DNA of 64,000 nucleotides, taken from contig NZ_JACSKC010000001.1 of the NCBI RefSeq assembly GCF_018617395.1, forward strand, positions 558,001-622,000, given 5' to 3'. The position numbers and the translations under genes were made by a program. Source of the DNA: Exiguobacterium sp. s48 (lineage in GTDB: Bacteria > Bacillota > Bacilli > Exiguobacteriales > Exiguobacteriaceae). Positions 38,036 through 47,182 of the stretch are shown piece after piece. Position 1 is the first letter of the stretch; the number at the start of each line of letters is the position of its first letter. The notes under the pieces were generated by a model, which did no database searches, was not told the DNA's origin, and worked only from the letters and a program-made list of their open reading frames with translations.

Positions 38036-38393
38036 CCAATCCCTCCAAAACGGCTTAACGTTTTTAAATCACCTATTTTATTTCCACTGTATCTTGACTA
38101 GACAACTATTGCACCCTTTTTTACGAATGACATCAATTAGGTTTATCAATCGATTAACTTGGATAAACACTAAGGGTGCTATTATCATAGAAAAACAATC
38201 GGGACATACATAACGAGAGCTTTTCAATTTGGATACACAATCGCTTACATACTAGTTTAACATACGGGAGTTTGGTACGATATGTGTTGCGGTAAATCCA
38301 CACAAGTGTCGACCGACATAAGTCGACAATCAGACCTGAGACTGAAGGAACGAGTGGACCGACCTGTTAATATGTATGTATGGGGTGACGACA
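38036..38393. other. AT-rich divergent intergenic region ahead of recU
   Basis: About 358 bp without a supported gene, more AT-rich than its surroundings. It contains an inverted repeat TGTCGAC-n8-GTCGACA at about 38307-38328 and must carry promoters for the DUF3800 gene and recU, though no convincing -35/-10 pair could be fixed. No direct repeats marking an insertion end were found by eye. Confidence 0.5.
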
Positions 38394-39002
38394 TTGTTCC
38401 ATTATCCAAACGGTAAGAAAGCAAACACGACAAAGACATCTATAGGAGAAGGAAATTCTAAACGATCATCGAATTCTGAAACCTATGCGAACCGCGGAAT
38501 GAACTTGGAGACGTTGTTAAATGAGACAAATGAATTTTATCGTATTCATCACCGAGCCGTCATCCATAAAAAACCGACACCGCTACAAATCGTCAAAGTA
38601 GATTATCCGAAGCGAAGTGCCGCTAAAGTGACAGAAGCTTACTTTAAACAGGCGTCTACGACGGACTATAACGGAGTGTATCGCGGCAAGTACGTTGACT
38701 TTGAAGCAAAAGAAACGAATAATAAGACATCGTTTCCGCTAGGCAATTTTCATGAACACCAGATTGAACATATGCGCGAGTGCGAGCGACATGGAGGAAT
38801 TTGTTTTGTCATCATTCGTTTTAGTCGCTATAATACGCAATATGTATTGACCACGGAGCAACTGGTGCAGTGGTGGGAACAACGTTTGACGGGACGAAAA
38901 TCGATTCCGCTCAGCTTTATCGAACAGGAAGCGATTGAAGTTCCGACGAGAGCCTTACCGTCGATTGATTATTTGACGGTGCTTGATCAATGGCTCGATT
39001 GA
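38394..39002 (+). CDS. recU: Holliday junction resolvase RecU
   Basis: 202 residues from TTG 38394, five nt behind GGGGTGA; this gives the family N-terminus (FHYPNG). Active-site blocks NRGMNLE near 40, the KSRxPTPIQIV-like [14 protein letters not shown] near 62-75 and DFEAKET near 104 are intact. Resolves four-way junctions and modulates RecA. Next gene is ponA, 20 nt on, the conserved recU-ponA operon. ATG 38376 in the same frame lacks an SD. Confidence 0.93.
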   Translation: MFHYPNGKKANTTKTSIGEGNSKRSSNSETYANRGMNLETLLNETNEFYRIHHRAVIHKKPTPLQIVKVDYPKRSAAKVTEAYFKQASTTDYNGVYRGKYVDFEAKETNNKTSFPLGNFHEHQIEHMRECERHGGICFVIIRFSRYNTQYVLTTEQLVQWWEQRLTGRKSIPLSFIEQEAIEVPTRALPSIDYLTVLDQWLD

Positions 39003-39022
39003 ATAGAAGGAGTGAACCATGA

Positions 39023-41644
39023 ATGGAGCGAAGTAGGGTCGCACGTCGACAAGATTCGACGACGAATAAACGCAAAAAAACTGGGAAACAACCAAAGACG
39101 AAGAGTAAGAAACCGATGTGGAAACGCATCTTTTTATTAGGATTCATGTTATTTGTGGCAGCGGTCATCGCGCTCGGTGCCTACACGGTGTATGCGATTG
39201 CGACAGCACCAGAACTTGATGAAGAAAAGCTTGTGGATACGTATCCGATTCAATTGCTTTCTGCTGAAGGAGAGCCGCTCGAAGGAGCAGGTCAAATACG
39301 GGAGTACGTTTCGATTGACGATATTTCAGAAGTGATGCAACAAGCAGTCGTTTCGATTGAAGACCGTCGTTTCTATGAACACAATGGAATCGATTTACGA
39401 CGTATCGGCGGCGCTGTTCTTGCCAACTTGACTGATGGATTCGGGGCAGAAGGTGGGTCGACCATCACGCAACAGTTAGTCAAACAATCGTTCCTTTCGA
39501 CAGATAAAAAATTGAAGCGTAAGCTTCAGGAGCAATGGCTCGCCCTTAAACTCGAACGTGAGTATACGAAAGAACAGATTTTAGAGATGTACTTGAACAA
39601 AAACTACTATGGTAGCGGTGGATATGGTGTGCAAACTGCTTCAAAACGCTACTTCAACAAACCGGTATCAGAAGTGAATTACCAAGAAGCCGCAATTCTC
39701 GCCGGTCTTCCGCAACGACCGAGCGCATATGACCCAATCAACGGTGATCAAGAATTGACACGTTACCGTCAGGAACAGGTGTTGTCTGCGATGAAACGGG
39801 ATGGGCACATCACGGAAGAACAATATAATGAAGCGTTGGATGTCGAGATTGCCGATGTGATTTCGCCTGGAGAAGAGACGGAAGAGGAAGCATTCACACG
39901 TGCGATTTATTCACGTGTCCAAGCCGAGCTTGAGGAAGACTATGGACTTGAACAATCGGATATCTATGGAACAGGATTAAAAGTCTATACGTCAATCAAT
40001 AAAGAGTTACACACTAAATTCAACAGTGATATCAAGTCGGATAATGTCAACATTCCGGGTGGAAGTTTCCCGGCTGACGAACTTCGTATGGGTGCAACCG
40101 TGCTGAATACGAAGACTGGTGAAATAGTTGCCATCATCGATAGCCAACAGGCAAAACAAGGTGACAAGTCGTATCGTGATTACTCGAATGAGAAGCGTCA
40201 AATCGGTTCGACGGCCAAACCAATCTTTGATTACGGTCCGGGAATCGAGAACGGTCAATGGTCTACAGGGAAGATCTTACTCGATGCACCGCTCGAAGGG
40301 TCTTACAAACCGAACAACTATTATCAGGAATATCGTGGTCAGAACACGATGCGGTATTTCTTGACGATTTCAGGGAACACGCCAGCGGTTCGTGCTTTCC
40401 AAGAAGTACGCGATGAATTTGGTCAGGGCGCCATCGAATCCTTCGCAAAAAATGTGGGAATCGAACCAATGTATGCTGGGGATGAATTGTTGGAAGCGAA
40501 CGCCTTAGGTGCCGCTGAAGCAAGCACAACTCAAATGGCTGCCGCGTATGCTGCCTTTGGTACGAACGGGATGTATACGAAGCCTCACGTGATTCAAAAA
40601 ATTGAATTTAACGATGGCTCGAGTATCAATTCGCCAATTAAAGCGAAACAGGCGATGGAAGACTATACGGCATACATGCTGACAGACATGCTCCGTGACG
40701 TCGTGAGTGGTTCGAACGGGACGTATGAACCTGGTGCATTCCCTTGGGACGTAGCAGGTAAGACCGGAACGACCAACGATGAGCAGGACAAATGGTTTAC
40801 GGGTTACACGACAGATTACTCGATTTCCGTTTGGACGGGTAAAGTCAGCGGTGCTAGTGAAACTGCCAATAAACCGAACTATGCCCAATACTACTTCGAG
40901 TATATGATGCAACAAGTGACGAATGCGACGGGACAACCGGATCGATTCCAACGTCCAGACTCCGTCTTGTCACTTGGAAGTGAACTTTATGTCAAAGGGA
41001 CGAAGCCAAAAGATCTTCAACCTGAGAAATTGGCCGCTCCAACAGGCGCAAGCGTCAACTACGATGAAGAGTCAAAAGCAGGTTCTGTCTCATGGTCATA
41101 TGATTTCGATGCTGTGAAGGCGGATGGTTATAATGACGTCACGTTTACGGTTACGCAGAACTCTGCTGATGGTGGAGAAAAAGTTGTAGGAACGACCGGT
41201 GAAACAAGTATCGATATCTCGAACTTACCTGAAGGGGATACAACGTTCACCATCGTCGCCAAGGCGACTAACCCATTGACGGGTGAACAGCAGTCTGCCC
41301 CGGCACAGGCAAGTTACTCGATCGAACCAAAAGAAGAACCAAAGGATGAAGAAGAGAACACGTCCGAAGATGGTGATTCTGAAGATAACCCATCGGATGA
41401 GAACAACGGCAACGGGAATGAAAATAACAATGGTAACGGAAACGGAAACGGTAACGGAACCGATGACGGTACAACAGACGAACAAAATCCTGATGAGCCA
41501 GCGACTGATGAAGGTACTACAGATGAAGGCACCGATCAACCGACTGATGGAGAAGGAACGGGAACTCCTATAGACGGGCAGTCGAATAATGGATCATCCG
41601 ACACGAATCGTGGTAATGGCAATTCGAATAACGGAAACAACTAA
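39023..41644 (+). CDS. ponA: Class A penicillin-binding protein 1A/1B
   Basis: Bifunctional peptidoglycan glycosyltransferase-transpeptidase. 873 residues: basic cytoplasmic tail, membrane helix at about 33-57, GT51 domain with EDRRFYEHNG near 114 and GGSTITQQLVKQ near 148, transpeptidase with SxxK in GSTAKP near 395, SGN near 450 and KTGTT near 580. A fibronectin III-like domain (about 672-765) precedes a low-complexity tail rich in N, G, D, E and T. ATG 39023 is placed 8 nt after AGGAGTG; an out-of-frame ATG at 39019 stops after five codons. Confidence 0.95.
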   Translation: MERSRVARRQDSTTNKRKKTGKQPKTKSKKPMWKRIFLLGFMLFVAAVIALGAYTVYAIATAPELDEEKLVDTYPIQLLSAEGEPLEGAGQIREYVSIDDISEVMQQAVVSIEDRRFYEHNGIDLRRIGGAVLANLTDGFGAEGGSTITQQLVKQSFLSTDKKLKRKLQEQWLALKLEREYTKEQILEMYLNKNYYGSGGYGVQTASKRYFNKPVSEVNYQEAAILAGLPQRPSAYDPINGDQELTRYRQEQVLSAMKRDGHITEEQYNEALDVEIADVISPGEETEEEAFTRAIYSRVQAELEEDYGLEQSDIYGTGLKVYTSINKELHTKFNSDIKSDNVNIPGGSFPADELRMGATVLNTKTGEIVAIIDSQQAKQGDKSYRDYSNEKRQIGSTAKPIFDYGPGIENGQWSTGKILLDAPLEGSYKPNNYYQEYRGQNTMRYFLTISGNTPAVRAFQEVRDEFGQGAIESFAKNVGIEPMYAGDELLEANALGAAEASTTQMAAAYAAFGTNGMYTKPHVIQKIEFNDGSSINSPIKAKQAMEDYTAYMLTDMLRDVVSGSNGTYEPGAFPWDVAGKTGTTNDEQDKWFTGYTTDYSISVWTGKVSGASETANKPNYAQYYFEYMMQQVTNATGQPDRFQRPDSVLSLGSELYVKGTKPKDLQPEKLAAPTGASVNYDEESKAGSVSWSYDFDAVKADGYNDVTFTVTQNSADGGEKVVGTTGETSIDISNLPEGDTTFTIVAKATNPLTGEQQSAPAQASYSIEPKEEPKDEEENTSEDGDSEDNPSDENNGNGNENNNGNGNGNGNGTDDGTTDEQNPDEPATDEGTTDEGTDQPTDGEGTGTPIDGQSNNGSSDTNRGNGNSNNGNN

Positions 41645-41649
41645 CGAAG

Positions 41650-41677
41650 ACAGGGCGACATTGTGCGCCCTGTTTTT
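41650..41677 (+). terminator. Terminator after ponA
   Basis: ACAGGGCG (41650-41657) pairs with CGCCCTGT (41666-41673), followed by five T. Confidence 0.85.
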
Positions 41678-41687
41678 CGTGTGACTT

Positions 41688-41696
41688 TGTTATAAT
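41688..41696 (+). promoter_or_regulatory. Extended -10 promoter of the mrf cluster
   Basis: TGTTATAAT (TGn plus consensus TATAAT) lies just behind the ponA terminator and 28 bp ahead of the next start. No good -35. Confidence 0.6.
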
Positions 41697-41724
41697 AAAA
41701 AGAAAGGGAACAGGATGGTGACAC

Positions 41725-42285
41725 ATGGTTCAACTCTCTTTAAAGCGTAAGATGAAGGTATTACTTGTCATTGATCGATTGCAAGACGACGATTTCGGCG
41801 TACCTCTGGGCGGACATCTCGGATTAAAGCTTTCACATCTGCTATTAAAGGAGTCGATTCCACTCGGACGTCTCATCCAGGATCAAACTGTCGCTGAGGC
41901 GATTGGACACTCTTATTTAAAACGAATCGGTGTCGAAACGATGTTCACAGGTGAGGAACCGTACTATCCGGACCTCCTTCGAGGGAGCCGTCAAGCGTTA
42001 TCGACAGATGAGGATTATTATAAAACGGTGCAGCGCTACGCCAAACATCTATTAGCGGTTCATTCGAAATGTACGAAGCTACATACCATTGTCTTGTTCG
42101 GACGCTCGACACAGCGTCTATTCTCAGACGCACTCAACCGTCTTGAAGAAGAGAATGAACATGTCGCCTCTACCTTTCAACATATGACCATATTAAAAAT
42201 GCCCGCCGTATCGAGAATGGTACGAGATGAGAGGATGACTCACATCCAGCAAGTCGTAGTGGAACTTGCACCTTCGAATTCCTAA
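41725..42285 (+). CDS. Unrecognised protein with uracil-DNA-glycosylase-like layout
   Basis: 186 residues, soluble, no signal peptide. I do not recognise the family firmly. Segments in order recall family 4/5 uracil-DNA glycosylases: DDFGVPLGGHLGLKLSHLLL (22-41) resembles the GxPFVGxAGxLL block, TIVLFGRSTQRLF near 132-144 resembles the VIVALGxxAxxxL strand, and MPAVSRMVRDE near 163 lies where HPSxLLR is found. The GEAPG and HPS catalytic residues and FeS cysteines are missing, so activity is doubtful. Starts the transcript that contains mrfA-mrfB, 17 nt upstream of mrfA. ATG 41725 behind ACAGGATGGTGAC. Confidence 0.55.
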   Translation: MVQLSLKRKMKVLLVIDRLQDDDFGVPLGGHLGLKLSHLLLKESIPLGRLIQDQTVAEAIGHSYLKRIGVETMFTGEEPYYPDLLRGSRQALSTDEDYYKTVQRYAKHLLAVHSKCTKLHTIVLFGRSTQRLFSDALNRLEEENEHVASTFQHMTILKMPAVSRMVRDERMTHIQQVVVELAPSNS

Positions 42286-42302
42286 TAAAAGAAGGTGAAC
42301 TG

Positions 42303-44552
42303 ATGCGGAAATCGCGTTCTGTTGAAGAAATCATAAATGAACTAAAAGAAGACCCTGGTTTTTCAAGTCACGTCCGCCATTGGCACACGGTCGATGCAAG
42401 ACCGGCCCAATATGCTCCAATCCCTGATCAAGTGCCTGAACAGTTGGCGACAGTCCTTAACAATCGTGGAATCGAGCAATTGTATACGCATCAAGCTGAA
42501 GCAGTAAAGCAAACGGCAGCCGGACATTCGACCGTCATCGTAACACCGACTGCGTCCGGGAAGACACTTTGTTATAACTTACCTGTCTTGTCGAGAATGA
42601 TTGAGAAACCGACTGCTCGTGCGCTCTATCTGTATCCGACAAAAGCCCTCGCGCAAGACCAAAACAGTGACTTGATGGAAATGGTCGAGGCCCTTGAAGG
42701 GAATCTGCGATGCTTTACGTATGATGGTGACACGTCACCCGCTGCACGAACAAAAGTCCGCGATGCGGGAAATATTGTCATCACGAATCCGGATATGCTT
42801 CATTCAGGCATCTTACCGCACCATACGAAATGGATTCGACTATTCGAAAATTTAGAATATATCGTCGTCGATGAATTGCACACGTATCGTGGCGTGTTTG
42901 GCAGTCATGTGGCGAACGTATTTCGACGGTTAAAACGAATTTGTGCCTATTATGGCAGTCATCCGAAATGGATTATGACATCCGCAACCATCGCGAATCC
43001 GCGTGAACTCGCCGAGTTGTTGACCGAAGAGGAAGTCGTACTAATCGACCGAAACGGGGCACCACAAGGAAAGAAACATCTCGTTTTTTACAATCCGCCT
43101 GTCGTCAATGAAGCGCTCGGAATCCGTCGGAGTGCAACGCTCGAGACGAAACGGATTGCTTCAAGACTCGTGGAGGCGAACATTCAAACGATTGTGTTCG
43201 CGAGGTCACGTGTACGAGTCGAAGTGTTGTTGACGTATTTACAAGAACTGACGCGGCGTGAGCTAGGTCCAAAATCGATTGTTGGCTATCGAGGAGGTTA
43301 TCTTCCTTCTGAACGACGTGAGATTGAACGCCGATTACGTAACGGAGAAATCAAAGCGGTCGTCTCGACAAACGCGCTAGAACTTGGTGTGGATATCGGC
43401 CAACTGCAGGCCTGTGTACTCAACGGCTATCCTGGAACGGTCGCATCGCTATGGCAACAGGCGGGTCGGGCCGGCCGACGTCATTCGGAGTCACTCGTCG
43501 TGTTTGTGGCCTCTTCCTCTTCACTCGATCAGCTCGTCGTCGAACAACCGGATTTAATTTTAGACCGTTCGCCGGAAGCGGCGCGTCTCGATCCGAACAA
43601 CCTGATTATTTTAGTCGACCATATGAAATGCGCCGCTTTCGAATTGCCATTTCAAAAAGGAGAGCGATTCGGAACGGTCGATACGGAGGATATTTTAGAA
43701 TTCCTCACAGATGCCCAAGTACTACACGAACGAGCTGATAAATACTACTGGATGACAGACTCATTCCCGGCGCACGATATTTCCCTCCGGACGAGTGATC
43801 AAGAAAATGTCGTCATCGTCGATCAGACAGCGAAACATCAAGTCATCGGTGAAATGGACACGTTCAGTGCCATGACGTTGCTACATGACGAAGCGATTTA
43901 CTTGCACGGAGCCGAACAATATCAGGTTGAAAAACTCGATTTTGAAGAAAAGAAAGCGTTCGTTCGTCGAGTCGATGTCGATTACTATACGGATGCGAAT
44001 TTGGCCGTCGAATTAAAAGTGCTAGAAGAGAATAAGACTGATGGGGCGAAGACGTTTGGCGAAGTCTCGGTCATCGCGATGGCCACCTTGTTCAAAAAAA
44101 TTAAATTTGGTACACATGAAAATATCGGTTCGGGACCGATTCATCTTCCAGAGCGAGAATTGCATACGACAGCAACATGGTTCACATTGGATGAACGGTT
44201 TGCATACTCTGAGGCAGACTTAGAGGACCAGTTGGAAGCGGTCAGTGATTTAATGAGACGGTTGGCGCCGCTTTATCTCATGTGTGATACGCTCGATTTA
44301 TTTACAACGATTCAAATGAAGTCGACCCATACGAACAAGCCGACCGTTTATTTATACGACCGTTATCCAGGTGGCATCGGTCTCAGTGAGGCACTTTATA
44401 AAGATGCGGACGTTGTGCTTGAGGCAGCCGAGAAGACGGTGACGGATTGTCCGTGTGAGAGCGGTTGCCCACGTTGTGTCGGAATGATTGGATATGGAGA
44501 CTTTAAACAGCAAGTCATTCGTCAATTGCAAGCCTTGAAAGGAACGATATGA
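42303..44552 (+). CDS. mrfA: DExH-box helicase MrfA (YprA) with DUF1998
   Basis: 749 residues. Walker A PTASGKT near 83-89, DExH box VDELH near 189-193, and motif VI QQAGRAGRR near 385 define an SF2 helicase. The C-terminal DUF1998 zinc site has four cysteines in CPCESGCPRC near 720-729. In B. subtilis MrfA and MrfB form a mitomycin C-specific repair pathway that unhooks crosslinks. Its stop overlaps mrfB by 4 nt. Confidence 0.92.
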   Translation: MRKSRSVEEIINELKEDPGFSSHVRHWHTVDARPAQYAPIPDQVPEQLATVLNNRGIEQLYTHQAEAVKQTAAGHSTVIVTPTASGKTLCYNLPVLSRMIEKPTARALYLYPTKALAQDQNSDLMEMVEALEGNLRCFTYDGDTSPAARTKVRDAGNIVITNPDMLHSGILPHHTKWIRLFENLEYIVVDELHTYRGVFGSHVANVFRRLKRICAYYGSHPKWIMTSATIANPRELAELLTEEEVVLIDRNGAPQGKKHLVFYNPPVVNEALGIRRSATLETKRIASRLVEANIQTIVFARSRVRVEVLLTYLQELTRRELGPKSIVGYRGGYLPSERREIERRLRNGEIKAVVSTNALELGVDIGQLQACVLNGYPGTVASLWQQAGRAGRRHSESLVVFVASSSSLDQLVVEQPDLILDRSPEAARLDPNNLIILVDHMKCAAFELPFQKGERFGTVDTEDILEFLTDAQVLHERADKYYWMTDSFPAHDISLRTSDQENVVIVDQTAKHQVIGEMDTFSAMTLLHDEAIYLHGAEQYQVEKLDFEEKKAFVRRVDVDYYTDANLAVELKVLEENKTDGAKTFGEVSVIAMATLFKKIKFGTHENIGSGPIHLPERELHTTATWFTLDERFAYSEADLEDQLEAVSDLMRRLAPLYLMCDTLDLFTTIQMKSTHTNKPTVYLYDRYPGGIGLSEALYKDADVVLEAAEKTVTDCPCESGCPRCVGMIGYGDFKQQVIRQLQALKGTI

Positions 44553-45712
44553 AAGCAAAACTATCTAGATTAATTAAAACGAACGAGACAGCCCCAAAAA
44601 CTAACGTAGCAACTCCTGATGAAGTGGAGCAACAAAAGTGGATGGCGCATGGAGGCGAGATTTTAACGTTGGAAGGGGAATGGTGCGTACGGATTCGAAA
44701 GACATATCCGCTCGACGAAGTGTATCACGATTTCATGTTCGGAGAAGCGAGACAGATGATGGGACAAACGGATCATCCATTTTTCGCCGTCGATTTAGAA
44801 CCTCACCAAGTCCTGTTCATGGACACGGAAACGACCGGTTTACGCGGTTCGGGAACGTCTATCTTTTTAATTGGGTTCGCTAGAATTCAAGCGGAACAAC
44901 TTGAAATGATTCAGTACGTGTTACCTCATCCGGCGTTTGAGACGGCTTTTTACTATTATTTCTTACAAGATATCGGGGATGAGGTACGATTTGTCACATA
45001 TAACGGGAAGTCATTTGACTGGCCCCAAATCAAGACGAGACATACGTTCGTCAAATCCCGGGTGAAACAGTTACCTTCTGTCGGGCATGTAGATTTACTG
45101 CACGCAGCGAGACGATTGTTAAAACCGAGACTTGAATCGGTGTCCCTAAAAGCGGTCGAGTCGTATTTTGGGCATGGTCGTACAGATGACCTTCCTGGAT
45201 TTTTGGCACCGATGCACTATTTCCAATACGTTAAAGAACGGAATCCAGAAATTTTGTTGCCGGTCCTTGAGCACCATCATGCGGATTGTCTAAGCCTTGT
45301 TTCCTTGTATACGCGCCTCTGTCAACTCGTCGCGACCCCGGTCACGGATTTTGGAGAAGAACGGGCACATTGGCTCCATGATCTTGGTGAACAGGAGCAA
45401 GCGCTGAAAGAATTTGAGCAACTACCAAGTCCGTCGAAACGTGCCGTCATGCGGCAAGCGATGTTATTAAAACGAACGGGTCGAATCGATCAAGCGCTAC
45501 CACTTTTTGAGTCGCTTCACTCGATAGATGGGTATGTCGAACTCGCTAAATACGCCGAGCACAAAAAGAAAGATGTAGATCTTGCGATGGAATACACAGA
45601 GCGAGCGTTAGAGATTCTTGATCAAAAGCGGACAGTGTTACGTCAAACGATGCAACGCGAGAAGGATGCGTTAGAACATCGACGGGCTCGTCTAGAAAGG
45701 AAGCGACGATGA
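44549..45712 (+). CDS. mrfB: Exonuclease MrfB (YprB)
   Basis: 387 residues. DEDDh exonuclease with DTETTGLRGSG near 91-101 (ExoI), YNGKSFDWPQ near 151 (ExoII) and HHHADCLSL near 246 (ExoIII), then a TPR-like helical C-terminus (about 275-365). Partner of MrfA in crosslink repair in B. subtilis. Coupled to mrfA and ypsA by 4-nt overlaps on both sides. Confidence 0.9.
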   Translation: MKAKLSRLIKTNETAPKTNVATPDEVEQQKWMAHGGEILTLEGEWCVRIRKTYPLDEVYHDFMFGEARQMMGQTDHPFFAVDLEPHQVLFMDTETTGLRGSGTSIFLIGFARIQAEQLEMIQYVLPHPAFETAFYYYFLQDIGDEVRFVTYNGKSFDWPQIKTRHTFVKSRVKQLPSVGHVDLLHAARRLLKPRLESVSLKAVESYFGHGRTDDLPGFLAPMHYFQYVKERNPEILLPVLEHHHADCLSLVSLYTRLCQLVATPVTDFGEERAHWLHDLGEQEQALKEFEQLPSPSKRAVMRQAMLLKRTGRIDQALPLFESLHSIDGYVELAKYAEHKKKDVDLAMEYTERALEILDQKRTVLRQTMQREKDALEHRRARLERKRR

Positions 45713-46254
45713 AAGTAGTAGCGATCACAGGATATCGTCCACACGAACTCGGAATCTTCAAAGCAGATCATCCTGGAATCGAAATTATTCAGGAAGCTTA
45801 CCGGAAAAAGATTCTCGAACTGATCGAATTAGGTGCAGAATGGTTTATTCTAAGTGGAACGAATGGTTGTGAATTGTGGGCAGGACAAGTATTGTTAGAG
45901 GTAAGAGAAACATATCCGATTAAAATTGCGGTATTTCCACCGTTCTTGAATATGGATGAACGCTATAAACCGTTTGAACAAGAAATATTTGTCCAACTGC
46001 AGCTAGAAGCAGACTTTTTTGAACCGCTGACACAGCGTCCATATGAAGATCCGAGTCAACTTCGTGCGAAAACGGCATTCTTTTTAGATAAAGCAGAAGG
46101 ATTGATTACCTTATATGACGAAGAAACGGAAGGAAGTCCCCGTTTTCTGGTCAATGGGGCCCGGCGAAAGCCGAATATGGAGGTCTTCCTCATTACACAA
46201 GAAGATTTACGTGTCATCGAGGAAGAAAAACAATGGGAACAACAATGGGAGTGA
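45709..46254 (+). CDS. ypsA: SLOG-family protein YpsA (DUF1273)
   Basis: 181 residues with a Rossmann-like SLOG/DprA fold: ITGYRPHELGIF (5-16) at the nucleotide end and LSGTNGCELWAGQ near 47-59. In Bacilli ypsA neighbours gpsB and its product affects cell division, possibly through a nucleotide-derived ligand. Overlaps mrfB by 4 nt; gpsB starts 4 nt after its stop. Confidence 0.88.
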   Translation: MKVVAITGYRPHELGIFKADHPGIEIIQEAYRKKILELIELGAEWFILSGTNGCELWAGQVLLEVRETYPIKIAVFPPFLNMDERYKPFEQEIFVQLQLEADFFEPLTQRPYEDPSQLRAKTAFFLDKAEGLITLYDEETEGSPRFLVNGARRKPNMEVFLITQEDLRVIEEEKQWEQQWE

Positions 46255-46258
46255 TACG

Positions 46259-46555
46259 ATGCAAACCGAATTAACAGCAGAAGCCATTTATAAACAAGAA
46301 TTTAAAACTGCACTACGAGGTTACTCACAAGAAGAAGTGGATCAATTTCTTGATGTGGTCATTCGTGATTATGAAAAGATGGCGAAAGAAATTGAGCGTC
46401 TTCAAAAAGAGAATGACTCGTTGCGCCGAGAGTCAACGCCAGTAGCTGAACCTACTAAACCGGCACAACCGGTTGCCTCAAACTATGATATGTTGCGCCG
46501 TATTTCAAATCTCGAAAAAGCAGTCTTTGGAAAGCAAGTAGGGCCAAGCGAATAA
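46259..46555 (+). CDS. gpsB: Cell-cycle protein GpsB
   Basis: 98 residues from ATG 46259. The DivIVA-like lipid-binding domain (about 4-65) contains YKQEFKTALRGYSQEEVDQF and FLDVVIRDYE; a proline-rich linker and the C-terminal YDMLRRISNLEKAVFG trimerisation segment follow. It shuttles class A PBPs such as the ponA product between side wall and septum. The frame is open far upstream, but homology begins here. B. subtilis rnpB, which follows gpsB there, is not in the 19-bp gap. Confidence 0.94.
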   Translation: MQTELTAEAIYKQEFKTALRGYSQEEVDQFLDVVIRDYEKMAKEIERLQKENDSLRRESTPVAEPTKPAQPVASNYDMLRRISNLEKAVFGKQVGPSE

Positions 46556-46574
46556 AGAATAGGGGGTGGAGTCG

Positions 46575-47150
46575 ATGTTGCAAGTGTTATCGGCTACGGA
46601 AAAGCAACCGGTCAAACAACAGACCAAAAAACTGTTTCGTATAAAAGAAGAAGTGATGAAAGCACCAACATGCTATACCGATCGTCTTGTCGATAACATT
46701 AGACAAACATGTCGATTTGACTGGATGATGATTGAACAAGTCGAATTTGGCGAGGATCTCGTTCATTACGTACTTGTCGGACCGAAAGGTGTATTCTTGA
46801 TTCAATTAAATCGAACTTCAGCCCCTGTCCATTTGACGAATCGTGAGTGTCGGACGGAGACATCGATGGGATGGAAACATATCTATCCTCATCCTGTCAC
46901 AGAGTTAGAGCGAATGACGAAACAAGTTCGGGCACGATTGAAGAAAGAATGTGGGCAAGCCATCCCTGTCTACTCTCTATTGATTTTTCCGGAAACGGAA
47001 CAGTTGAAGCTCAAGCGAGTCAAGGCGAATTGTGGGGATTCTTTCGAATTTGTCAATCAGGTCATCAGTAAAACGAATCTTGAGACGTTGACAGAGCCAC
47101 TTGTTAAACAAATTGCTTACTATTGCTCGGAAAGACAAATACATAAATAG
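46575..47150 (+). CDS. NERD-like domain protein
   Basis: 191 residues from ATG 46575 behind AGGGGGTGG (GTG 46566 lies inside it). The segment VLVGPKGVFLIQLNR near 73-87 resembles the core beta strand of the NERD nuclease-related domain, but the usual glutamate/lysine catalytic residues (ExK) are not clear. Basic N- and C-terminal extensions. Function unknown; may continue the gpsB transcript. Confidence 0.6.
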   Translation: MLQVLSATEKQPVKQQTKKLFRIKEEVMKAPTCYTDRLVDNIRQTCRFDWMMIEQVEFGEDLVHYVLVGPKGVFLIQLNRTSAPVHLTNRECRTETSMGWKHIYPHPVTELERMTKQVRARLKKECGQAIPVYSLLIFPETEQLKLKRVKANCGDSFEFVNQVISKTNLETLTEPLVKQIAYYCSERQIHK

Positions 47151-47182
47151 AAAGAAGGCCGAAAATACGTTCGGCCTTCTTT
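47151..47182. terminator. Bidirectional terminator between convergent genes
   Basis: AAAGAAGGCCGAA (47151-47163) pairs perfectly with TTCGGCCTTCTTT (47170-47182). It abuts the stop of the minus-strand gene. Confidence 0.88.

Noticed and set aside
37184-38393. Toxin-antitoxin or restriction module with the DUF3800 gene
   Set aside because: No second gene, methylase or antitoxin lies beside it.
38376-38393. Upstream ATG start for recU
   Set aside because: No SD precedes it, while GGGGTGA fits the TTG at 38394, which gives the usual N-terminus.
38036-38393. IS element or prophage scar
   Set aside because: No transposase remnant, terminal inverted repeats or target duplications were visible.
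41395-41465. Short repeated units resembling a tandem or CRISPR-like repeat
   Set aside because: They encode the Asn-Gly tail of PBP1 in frame; no spacers.
46115-46258. N-terminal extension of gpsB by 48 codons
   Set aside because: It lies fully inside ypsA in another frame, and GpsB homology starts at 46259.
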